DNA from: an uncultured Piscirickettsiaceae bacterium
GTDB taxonomy: Bacteria > Pseudomonadota > Gammaproteobacteria > Methylococcales > Cycloclasticaceae
Assembly: GCA_913061075.1 (NCBI GenBank)
Contig: CAJXSK010000001.1
Coordinates: forward strand, 186,001-250,000
Length of the DNA: 64,000 nt
Direction of reading: 5' to 3'
The translations under genes and the position numbers were made by a program. The notes under the pieces were generated by a model. It ran no database searches. It saw nothing but the letters and a program-made list of their open reading frames with translations, and was not told the DNA's origin. Positions 46,664 through 54,874 of this stretch are shown here, piece by piece (positions within the stretch are counted from its first letter, which is position 1; each line of letters begins with the position of its first letter).

Positions 46664-49600
46664 GCTACAAGATATTGCGCAACGTAAACAAGTATTGGAT
46701 GTTAGCCGGTCGTTTATTGTGCAAGCGCCTGCAGGTTCGGGCAAAACCAGTTTGTTAACGCTGCGCTTTTTACACTTGCTAACGATTGTTAATAACCCAG
46801 AAGAAATTTTAGCGATTACGTTCACTAAAAAAGCCGCGGCAGAAATGCACCAGCGGATTATTGAATCGATAAAGCTGGCGACAAAACCTTGTCCTGATAC
46901 AGAATTTGAAGCTCAAACATGGGCGTTAGCCAGGCAAGTGTTACAGCGTGATGCCGACTACGAATGGCATTTGCTACAAAACCCTAATCGACTGCGCGTG
47001 CAAACGATTGATTCGATGTGCGCGCACTTAACCAAGCAAATGCCGGTGACGGCCCGATTCGGCTCACAACCGAGTATTCAGCAAGATGCGCGTGATTTGT
47101 ACACAGAGGCGGCTAGAAACTGTTTAAACGAGTTAGACAGTGATGATGCCGTTGGTGAAGCGATTCGTTTGTTGTTGGCACATGTGGATAATCAATTAAC
47201 ACGTGCTGAAGGCTTGATATCTACCATGTTGGCTTCGCGTGACCAGTGGTTGCGTCATGTGTTGTCGGGTGACTCGGATTTGGCTAAACGAGACGTGCTA
47301 GAAGGTGTGTTAACGCGCACGGTTGGAGGTGTGTTGGAAGATATCGCTCAAGGCTTTAGCCAAGAACAAGCTGAATGGCTGGGCGAGTTGTTGCAGTTTG
47401 CAGGGTCGTATATTGAAGATAAAGAATCCGCCATCTGCCGTTTGGCAGATGAGCTTGATCTAACAGACACATCAGCGGGCTCATTGCCAAATTGGTTAGC
47501 GCTGGGCGATTTCTTACTGACGGGTTCGGATACATGGCGAAAACAAGCAGATGCCAACATTGGGTTTCCTGCGCCCAGCAAAGCTAAAGATAAAGATGAT
47601 AAGGCGCTGTTTACCGATAAGAAAAAGCAGTACAAAGCGTTATTACTTGAGCTGGGTGAGAACGACGAATTATCCGAGGCCATGAGTTGGTTACGCTGTT
47701 TACCGAACCCTGTTTACAGTGACCAGCAATGGCAAATTATTCAAGCGCTATTATTGGCGTTGCCACAAGCCGTGGCGCATTTGCGCTTAGTGTTTCAACA
47801 ACGCGGTTGTGTGGATTTTTGCGAAGTGTCCTTATCTGCAAGCCATGCGCTACATGATGCAACAGGTATGACGGATGTCGGCCTAAAACTGGATTATCAG
47901 TTGCAGCATCTATTGGTGGATGAGTTTCAAGATACATCCGAAACGCAGTTTATGTTGCTTAAAGACCTAGTGGCAGGCTGGCAAGTAGACGATGGCCGTA
48001 CCTTGTTTTTGGTGGGTGATCCGATGCAGTCAATTTATCGTTTTCGTCAAGCGGAAGTGGGGTTGTTTCTAAAAACACAAGAAGATGGTTTAGGCGAAGT
48101 GACGGATATTACGCCGGTTAATATTGCTGTAAATTTCCGTTCGCAACAAGCCATCGTGGATTGGATTAACACAGTATTTAGCAATGTAATGCCAGTGGTC
48201 GATAATGTGTTTAGCGGCGCTATTTCTTATAAGTCGTCAGTGCCTTATAAAACAGAGGAAGCAGGTAGCAAGGCGGTTCAATATTACCCCTATGAAACTA
48301 GGATTGATGAGGGCAATGGTTTGCTGACACTAGTGCAACAAATTAAGCAGGATATGCCAGAGGAAACGATTGGCGTATTAGTACGTAGCAGAAAAAGTTT
48401 AACTGAGTTAGTTATTGCCCTAAATGAAGCAAGTGTGCCATATCAAGCAACGGATATTGACCCGCTGAACACGCGGCAAACGGTGATTGATTTAATGTCG
48501 CTGACGCGGGCTTATTTGCACCCTGCTGATAGAATTGCGTGGCTTGCCGTACTACGTGCGCCGTGGTGTGCGTTGAGTTTGGAGGATATGTATTGTTTGC
48601 TGGACGGCTTTCCTAGTGAGAATGTGAGTTCGCTGCTACACAACAGCGAAAGCATTCAGACATTGAGTGAAGAAGGGCAAGTGGTTATAGGCCATGTGAT
48701 GCATGCATTTGGTGCTGCGTTAAGTCACCGAGAACGCATGAGTGTTGCGGAGACGGTAAAAGGCTTATGGTTGGAATTGTTAGGCCCAGAGTGTTTAACG
48801 TCCCCCGCTGATTTGGCCGATTGCGAACGTTTCTTTGATTGTTTGGTAGCGTTAGAGGCAGAGAGAGGATCAATCGATTTGTCTGTATTACAAGAACAAG
48901 TAGAAAAACTCTACGCCGCGCCTGATGTGAATGCGTCTAATACACTGCAAATAATGACAATACACAAAGCAAAAGGTTTGGAATTTGACCATGTGATTTT
49001 GCCAGGATTGGATAGAAAAGCAGGCAATGATGATAAGCGTTTATTAGCATGGTTAGAGAGACCATCTGATATACCGGGCGAAAGCGAACTGATGATTGCG
49101 CCGATTAAAGAAACAGGTGCAGATAAAGATGACGCGATTGCTAACTACTTAAGTAGAGTAGAGCAAAACAAGGCGCGGCATGAAAGCCAACGTTTGTTAT
49201 ATGTGGCTGCGACACGGGCAAAAAAACAACTGCATTTAAGCTTTTGTTTGACGATGGGTGAGAGGAAAGGCGAACCTAAAACACCGGCCAACAACACCTT
49301 GTTAGGCTTGCTTTGGCCAACCATAAAAGACGAAGTGGATGTTAATTTTTATAGTAATAAACTGCATCATAAAGAAACAATAACTAATTGTTATTTAAAT
49401 AAATTAAGTATAGTAAATGTTAATAAAGTTGATTATTCAACTTTAGATTATCAGCATAAAGTTAATACAAATATTCAGCCTCAAACTAATCTTATTGAGT
49501 TTGACTGGGCAACGGATTTGGCCGCGTCGGTGGGTACGGTGTGCCATCAATGGATGCAAATATTGGGTGAACGTGGTGAGTTCAATTTCACAAATAATGC

Positions 49601-50039
49601 CAGTGAACAACAAGCCATTCGGCACCAATTACTAGAAGTAGGTGTGTTGCCTAAAGATATTAAAAAGGCAGTCGAACGAGTAGGACAAATTTTGTTGCAT
49701 TGTGTGAAAGATAAGCGCGGCCAGTGGGTTCTTAATAATCAACACGAAGACAGTCAATTTGAATTAGCGTTGGCGGGTGTTGTTGACGATGCTGTTGTGC
49801 ATTGCCGCTTAGATAGAACTTTTGTTGATGAGGGCACGCGGTGGATAGTCGACTATAAAACCAGTCGCCATGACGACAATAACAAAGAAGAATTTTTAGA
49901 TACTGAAATGACCCGATACAAACCACAACTTGAGCAATATGCAAAACTGATGAGTAATTTGGATTCAAGGCCTATTAAATTAGGACTTTATTATCCTGCG
50001 TTTGGGGGTTGGCGATGTTGGGGGTTTGCTGATGTTTAA
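46656..50039 (+). CDS. AddA-like UvrD-type helicase-nuclease
   Basis: 1127 residues from the ATG at 46656, which overlaps the nuclease stop; an upstream GTG at 46647 is possible but less likely. Walker A is APAGSGKTS (near 26-34), motif II VDEFQDTSETQ (near 430), motif VI YVAATRAKKQL (near 850), and a C-terminal RecB-like nuclease motif VDYKTSR (near 1068). No recBCD was seen in the window. Its stop overlaps the next gene. Confidence 0.92.
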   Translation: MSKLQDIAQRKQVLDVSRSFIVQAPAGSGKTSLLTLRFLHLLTIVNNPEEILAITFTKKAAAEMHQRIIESIKLATKPCPDTEFEAQTWALARQVLQRDADYEWHLLQNPNRLRVQTIDSMCAHLTKQMPVTARFGSQPSIQQDARDLYTEAARNCLNELDSDDAVGEAIRLLLAHVDNQLTRAEGLISTMLASRDQWLRHVLSGDSDLAKRDVLEGVLTRTVGGVLEDIAQGFSQEQAEWLGELLQFAGSYIEDKESAICRLADELDLTDTSAGSLPNWLALGDFLLTGSDTWRKQADANIGFPAPSKAKDKDDKALFTDKKKQYKALLLELGENDELSEAMSWLRCLPNPVYSDQQWQIIQALLLALPQAVAHLRLVFQQRGCVDFCEVSLSASHALHDATGMTDVGLKLDYQLQHLLVDEFQDTSETQFMLLKDLVAGWQVDDGRTLFLVGDPMQSIYRFRQAEVGLFLKTQEDGLGEVTDITPVNIAVNFRSQQAIVDWINTVFSNVMPVVDNVFSGAISYKSSVPYKTEEAGSKAVQYYPYETRIDEGNGLLTLVQQIKQDMPEETIGVLVRSRKSLTELVIALNEASVPYQATDIDPLNTRQTVIDLMSLTRAYLHPADRIAWLAVLRAPWCALSLEDMYCLLDGFPSENVSSLLHNSESIQTLSEEGQVVIGHVMHAFGAALSHRERMSVAETVKGLWLELLGPECLTSPADLADCERFFDCLVALEAERGSIDLSVLQEQVEKLYAAPDVNASNTLQIMTIHKAKGLEFDHVILPGLDRKAGNDDKRLLAWLERPSDIPGESELMIAPIKETGADKDDAIANYLSRVEQNKARHESQRLLYVAATRAKKQLHLSFCLTMGERKGEPKTPANNTLLGLLWPTIKDEVDVNFYSNKLHHKETITNCYLNKLSIVNVNKVDYSTLDYQHKVNTNIQPQTNLIEFDWATDLAASVGTVCHQWMQILGERGEFNFTNNASEQQAIRHQLLEVGVLPKDIKKAVERVGQILLHCVKDKRGQWVLNNQHEDSQFELALAGVVDDAVVHCRLDRTFVDEGTRWIVDYKTSRHDDNNKEEFLDTEMTRYKPQLEQYAKLMSNLDSRPIKLGLYYPAFGGWRCWGFADV

Positions 50040-52176
50040 ATCTAAAAAGTTATGGCTGGTGGCTGTATTAGCGCTTGTTGTTATCGGCTTTTATTCATTT
50101 GGTTTGCATGAGTATTTAAACTTAGCCACCTTAAAAGATAAAAGTGCAGAATTCATAAACTATTACAACGCTCACCCCTGGCAAGTATCGACATGGTTTT
50201 TTGTTATTTATATTGTATCTACAGCAGTCTCTATTCCCGGTGCAAGTATTCTTACATTGGCAGGTGGTGCAGTGTTTGGCTTGTGGTGGGGTGTTGTGCT
50301 GGTGTCGTTTGCATCCACAATTGGCGCAAGTTTGGCCTTTTTACTATCGCGCTATGTGCTACGTGACACCGTTCAGAGTAAGTTCTCTGACAAATTGGCA
50401 GATATAAACGCGGGTATAGAAAAAGAAGGTGCGTTCTACCTGTTCACTTTGCGTTTAATTGTGGTGTTCCCGTTTTGGTTGATTAACTTACTGATGGGCT
50501 TAACGCCGATAAAGCTACGCACCTATTTTTGGGTGAGTCAGTTGGGCATGTTTCCCGCGACCATCCTATTCGTGAATGCGGGTACGCAATTAGCAAGTAT
50601 TCAACAGGTGAGCGATATATTGTCGCCAACCGTTGCTGTCTCGTTTGCGCTGTTGGGATTGTTTCCGTTATTTGCCAAAGCGCTACCGGGCATTATTCGT
50701 AGATATAAGGTGTTAAAGGCCTACAAAAAACCCGAATCATTTGATTACAACTTGATTGTGATTGGCGGCGGTTCAGCGGGTTTAGTTAGTTCCTATATTG
50801 CTGCCGCGGTAAAATCGAAGGTATTGTTAATTGAAAAAGACAAGATGGGTGGTGATTGTTTAAACAGGGGCTGTGTACCCTCAAAATCACTGATTAAATC
50901 CTCACGTTTTTTAGCGGATTTAACCCGTAGTGAACGTTATGGGATTAAAAGCGCATCAGCAGAGTTTGATTTTGCCGAAGTAATGGAGCGTGTTTCGTCA
51001 GTTATTACGCAAATTGAACCACATGATTCTGTTGAGCGTTACACCAATTTAGGTGTGGAATGCATGCAAGGTGATGCACGAATTGAATCACCTTGGAATG
51101 TAGTGGCGAATGGCAAAAACCTGAGTACGCAAAATATCATTATTGCCACGGGCGCTAAACCACGTGTACCAACTATAGAAGGGTTGGATGAAATTCGTTA
51201 TTACACGTCAGATACTATTTGGTCGTTACGAGAGCGACCTGAACGGCTGTTGGTTGTTGGCGGCGGGCCGATTGGTTGTGAATTAGGGCAGAGCTTTAAT
51301 CGCTTGGGTTGTCAGGTCACTCTTGTTGATATGGCTGATAGGTTAATGGGGCCAGAAGATGAAGATGTGTCGTTATTGCTCACACAACAATTAGAAGCTG
51401 AGGGTGTTGGATTACGACTCAGCCAATCTATCGAATCGTTTAGTGTTGAGGGCGACAAGCAAATGGTCGCGTTAAAATCGACGACTGGTGAAATACAGCA
51501 TGTTGAATTTGATGCCGTGTTGTTCGCGATAGGGCGTGTAGCAAATATTAGCGGTTTTGGGCTGGAAGAGCTAGATGTTCAAACATCACGCTCTGGAACA
51601 ATAGAGGTTGATAAATACATGCGTACCAGCGTGCCCACTATTTATGCCTGTGGTGATGTGGCAGGGCCTTATCAATTTACCCATACCGCTGCACACTACG
51701 CATGGTATAGCGCTGTTAACAGTTTGTTTGGCGACATATGGCGTTTTAAGGCAGATAGTAGAGTGATTCCTAGAGTGACGTTCACAGAGCCAGAAATTGC
51801 CAGTGTGGGCTATAACGAGCAATCAGCGAAAGCAGCAGGGCTGGTTGTTGAAACCACCGTATTTCAATTAGATGAACTAGATCGTGCAATTGTTGATGGC
51901 AAAACGAAAGGGTTTATTAAAGTGCTTACCCCTGTGGGTAAAGATAAAATATTAGGGGTAAGCATTGTTGGTGAGCACGCTGGTGAAATGCTGCCTGAGT
52001 TTGTGCTGGCAATGAAGCATGGCTTAGGTCTGAATAAAATACTGGGTACGATTCACGCCTACCCTACTTGGGCTGAAGCAAATAAATATACTGCGGGTGT
52101 TTGGAAGAAAAATCACGCACCTAAAAAACTATTAGCGTTACTAGAGCGTTATCATTTAGCCAAACGAAAACAGTAA
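50032..52176 (+). CDS. VTT-domain (TVP38/TMEM64) - MerA-like flavoprotein fusion
   Basis: 714 residues from the ATG at 50032 (overlapping the helicase stop). Residues 1-235 form a TVP38/SNARE-associated VTT membrane domain. The rest is a pyridine-nucleotide-disulfide oxidoreductase with FAD motif GGGSAG, the redox pair in CLNRGC, a second dinucleotide motif GGGPIG and the C-terminal HAYPTWAEA. It lacks the CC tail and N-terminal HMA domain of true mercuric reductase. Found next to arsenosugar genes, so a redox role there is plausible. Confidence 0.9.
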   Translation: MFKSKKLWLVAVLALVVIGFYSFGLHEYLNLATLKDKSAEFINYYNAHPWQVSTWFFVIYIVSTAVSIPGASILTLAGGAVFGLWWGVVLVSFASTIGASLAFLLSRYVLRDTVQSKFSDKLADINAGIEKEGAFYLFTLRLIVVFPFWLINLLMGLTPIKLRTYFWVSQLGMFPATILFVNAGTQLASIQQVSDILSPTVAVSFALLGLFPLFAKALPGIIRRYKVLKAYKKPESFDYNLIVIGGGSAGLVSSYIAAAVKSKVLLIEKDKMGGDCLNRGCVPSKSLIKSSRFLADLTRSERYGIKSASAEFDFAEVMERVSSVITQIEPHDSVERYTNLGVECMQGDARIESPWNVVANGKNLSTQNIIIATGAKPRVPTIEGLDEIRYYTSDTIWSLRERPERLLVVGGGPIGCELGQSFNRLGCQVTLVDMADRLMGPEDEDVSLLLTQQLEAEGVGLRLSQSIESFSVEGDKQMVALKSTTGEIQHVEFDAVLFAIGRVANISGFGLEELDVQTSRSGTIEVDKYMRTSVPTIYACGDVAGPYQFTHTAAHYAWYSAVNSLFGDIWRFKADSRVIPRVTFTEPEIASVGYNEQSAKAAGLVVETTVFQLDELDRAIVDGKTKGFIKVLTPVGKDKILGVSIVGEHAGEMLPEFVLAMKHGLGLNKILGTIHAYPTWAEANKYTAGVWKKNHAPKKLLALLERYHLAKRKQ

Positions 52177-52182
52177 ACGCTT

Positions 52183-53133
52183 ATGCATGCCACGCTACCA
52201 AAATTAAAACAGACAGATTTTCCGACTATAAAGAGGGGAGTGCTTGATACATTGCAAGTTAACTTAGGTTACTTATGCAACTTGTCGTGTTTACACTGCC
52301 ACGTTAATGCAGGGCCAACCCGAAAAGAGTTGATGGACAAGGCAACGATTGATCACTTGTTCGAGTTTATCGACCAGCAAAACATTAAAACGTTAGATTT
52401 AACGGGCGGTGCGCCAGAAATGAATCCGCATTTTGAATATGTTGTTACCGAAGCGGTTAAGCGCGGTTTAACGATCATTGACCGATGTAACTTAACCATA
52501 TTAGAAGAGCCAGGTTACGAGCACATGGCGAAATTCATGGCTGATAATAGGGTGCAAATTGTTGCTTCATTGCCTTGTTATTCAAGTGATAACGTGGATG
52601 CGCAACGCGGCAATGGTGTGTTTGATAATAGTGTTACTGCACTGCAAAAACTCAATACTTTAGGGTATGGAAAAGAATTAGATCTAAGTTTGGTTTATAA
52701 CCCGCAAGGCGCGCAGCTCCCACCCAATCAAGAAACGTTGGAGCTTGAATATAAACAACATTTATTTGATAACTTTGGTATTGTCTTTAATCGTTTGTTA
52801 ACGATAACCAATATGCCGATAAAACGATTTGGAAGTACACTCATATCAAAAGGAACTTTTGATGAGTATATGGACTTGCTTAAAGCATCTTATCAATCTG
52901 TAAACCTTGGTAACTTGATGTGTAAAAGTATATTAAGTATTGATTGGCAAGGCTTTGTTTACGACTGCGATTTTAATCAAATGTTGGAATTACCCGCCGG
53001 TGTTAACGGCACTAAAACACATATTTCTGATTGTTTAGATACAAACTTTAATCAACAAACAATAACAATAGCCGACCATTGCTATGGATGTACCGCAGGT
53101 AGCGGCTCCAGCTGTGGCGGTTCACTAACATAA
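52183..53133 (+). CDS. arsS: arsenosugar biosynthesis radical SAM protein ArsS
   Basis: 316 residues. The radical-SAM cluster motif CNLSCLHC is near residue 31, in GYLCNLSCLHCHVNAGP, the ArsS form. The C-terminal cysteine tail CYGCTAGSGSSC matches DUF3641. All tail positions are Cys, not Sec. ArsS is proposed to add the 5'-deoxyadenosyl moiety to dimethylarsenite. It starts 6 bases after the flavoprotein stop. Confidence 0.94.
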   Translation: MHATLPKLKQTDFPTIKRGVLDTLQVNLGYLCNLSCLHCHVNAGPTRKELMDKATIDHLFEFIDQQNIKTLDLTGGAPEMNPHFEYVVTEAVKRGLTIIDRCNLTILEEPGYEHMAKFMADNRVQIVASLPCYSSDNVDAQRGNGVFDNSVTALQKLNTLGYGKELDLSLVYNPQGAQLPPNQETLELEYKQHLFDNFGIVFNRLLTITNMPIKRFGSTLISKGTFDEYMDLLKASYQSVNLGNLMCKSILSIDWQGFVYDCDFNQMLELPAGVNGTKTHISDCLDTNFNQQTITIADHCYGCTAGSGSSCGGSLT

Positions 53134-53143
53134 GGACAAATAA

Positions 53144-54187
53144 ATGGACATGAAAGACAGTGTAGTAGAACGATATACCGAAGGCGCAGAAGCCGTACAA
53201 CCTGCACTATGTTGCCCAGTGGATTACGATGCCACATTGTTGGCGATGTTGCCCAAAGAGGTGATTGAAAAAGACTACGGTTGTGGAGATCCATCACGTT
53301 ACGTTCAAAATGGTGATGTGGTTCTAGATTTAGGTTCTGGTTCTGGAAAAATTTGTTACATGGCTGCACAACTGGTCGGCGAGACGGGTCGCGTAATAGG
53401 CGTGGACATGAACGATGAAATGTTAGCGTTGGCGAGAAAGTATCAGCCAGAAATGACGGAGAAACTTGGCGGCGATAAAGTAAGTTTTGTAAAAGGACAA
53501 ATTCAGGACTTGTCGCTGTCTCTAGATAAGCCTGACAGCAGCGAACCAATGATTGCAGATAACTCGGTTGATTTGGTTTTATCGAACTGTGTGCTCAATC
53601 TGGTGAATGATGGTGATAAAAAACAGCTAGTCGAAGAAATCTTTCGTGTAGTAAAGCCGGGTGGTCGAATTGCTATGTCGGATATCGTCGCCGATGAAGC
53701 TATACCTGACCATTTAAAAGCTGATCCAGAGTTATGGTCGGGCTGTATTTCAGGTTCATTTCTAGAAGATGAATTTTTAGAAAGTTTCAAACAAGCCGGT
53801 TTTAGAGCCGTTAAATGCGATAAATGGGATTCAGAGCCATGGCAAGTGGTCGACGGTATAGAGTTTCGTTCAGTCACTATTACCGCAACAAAAGGTGATG
53901 ACGTTCCATGTATCGATAAAGGCCATGCGGTTATCTACAAAGGCCCGTATGCTGAAACAACCGATGATGAAGGCCACGTGTTTTATCGCGGTAAACGCAT
54001 GGCAGTATGTGAGCGCACGTTTAATTTTTTAACGAGCGGGCCGTACGGCGATGACTTTATTGGCATTAATCCTGCTGAACAAACAGAAGGCCAAGCTTGG
54101 TGTGTGCCTGCAGGTACAGTAAGGCCTGCGAGTGAAACGAAAGGTAGTATTCACGGTAATGCTAAAGTAGGTGGTAGCTGCTGTTAA
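53144..54187 (+). CDS. arsM: ArsM-like arsenite S-adenosylmethyltransferase
   Basis: 347 residues. SAM motif LDLGSGSGKICYMAA (61-75); thiol residues C23/C24 and C47 (in DYGCGDP) and C196-region GCISGSF fit the arsenic-binding cysteines of ArsM. An extra C-terminal domain of about 80 residues ends GGSCC. It would make dimethylarsinite for ArsS. AAGGA lies before the ATG. Confidence 0.9.
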   Translation: MDMKDSVVERYTEGAEAVQPALCCPVDYDATLLAMLPKEVIEKDYGCGDPSRYVQNGDVVLDLGSGSGKICYMAAQLVGETGRVIGVDMNDEMLALARKYQPEMTEKLGGDKVSFVKGQIQDLSLSLDKPDSSEPMIADNSVDLVLSNCVLNLVNDGDKKQLVEEIFRVVKPGGRIAMSDIVADEAIPDHLKADPELWSGCISGSFLEDEFLESFKQAGFRAVKCDKWDSEPWQVVDGIEFRSVTITATKGDDVPCIDKGHAVIYKGPYAETTDDEGHVFYRGKRMAVCERTFNFLTSGPYGDDFIGINPAEQTEGQAWCVPAGTVRPASETKGSIHGNAKVGGSCC

Positions 54188-54864
54188 TGCCGGTCCTATC
54201 AATTGTTATACCTACGCTGAATGAAGCAGAAACATTGCCTGAAACATTAATGGTCTTACAAGCTGTTAGAAAACAAGGTGTTGAAATAATAGTGGTTGAT
54301 GGCGGTAGTACTGACAATACAAGTGAAATATCTGATGGCCTTGTTGATAAGTTTATGTTTTCGCCGACAGGGCGTGCTGCCCAATTAAATAAAGGCGCTG
54401 AAGTAGCGAAAGGGCAGTTCTTGTTGTTTTTACATGCCGATACCCTTGTGCCTGAAGCGGGCGTAATGCAAATTATAAGTAACATGCGTCAACATGATAA
54501 ACGTTGGGGTAGGTTTGACGTCAAGTTGAACGGTAAACATATAGCTTTCCGAGTGATAGAGAAAATGATGAATATCCGTTCTTGTTTGACGGGAATTGTG
54601 ACAGGTGACCATGCGATGTTCGTCTCAAAAAACCTTTTTGAACAAGTAGGTCGTTATCCTGATATTCAGTTGATGGAAGACGTCGCGATCAGTAAGAAAT
54701 TAAAGAAACACGCATCACCGATTTGTTTAAAAGCCAACGTAGTTACATCTGTTAGACGGTGGCAAACGTTTGGTATTTATAAAACAGTCTGGTTAATGTG
54801 GTCTCTAAGATTACGGTATTTCTTTAATGCCGATCCCAGTGATTTATCAAAAATGTACCGGTGA
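54187..54864 (+). CDS. arsenosugar biosynthesis glycosyltransferase (TIGR04283)
   Basis: 225 residues, GT2 family. LSIVIPTLNEAETL at the start, VVDGGSTDNT for nucleotide-sugar binding, and LFLHADTLVP as the metal-binding motif. TIGR04283 members travel with ArsS/ArsM. It shares one base with the arsM stop and converges on glnD. Confidence 0.92.
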   Translation: MPVLSIVIPTLNEAETLPETLMVLQAVRKQGVEIIVVDGGSTDNTSEISDGLVDKFMFSPTGRAAQLNKGAEVAKGQFLLFLHADTLVPEAGVMQIISNMRQHDKRWGRFDVKLNGKHIAFRVIEKMMNIRSCLTGIVTGDHAMFVSKNLFEQVGRYPDIQLMEDVAISKKLKKHASPICLKANVVTSVRRWQTFGIYKTVWLMWSLRLRYFFNADPSDLSKMYR

Positions 54865-54874
54865 CTTAGCATCT

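Noticed and set aside
50032-52176. Mercuric reductase
   Set aside because: No N-terminal HMA domain and no C-terminal vicinal cysteines; the VTT domain and neighbours point elsewhere.
52183-53133. ArsS as a selenoprotein
   Set aside because: The C-terminal tail has ordinary Cys codons and a normal stop; no in-frame TGA precedes it.
53082-53549. A 155-codon minus-strand frame
   Set aside because: Covers the arsM start region in antisense; low-complexity shadow composition.
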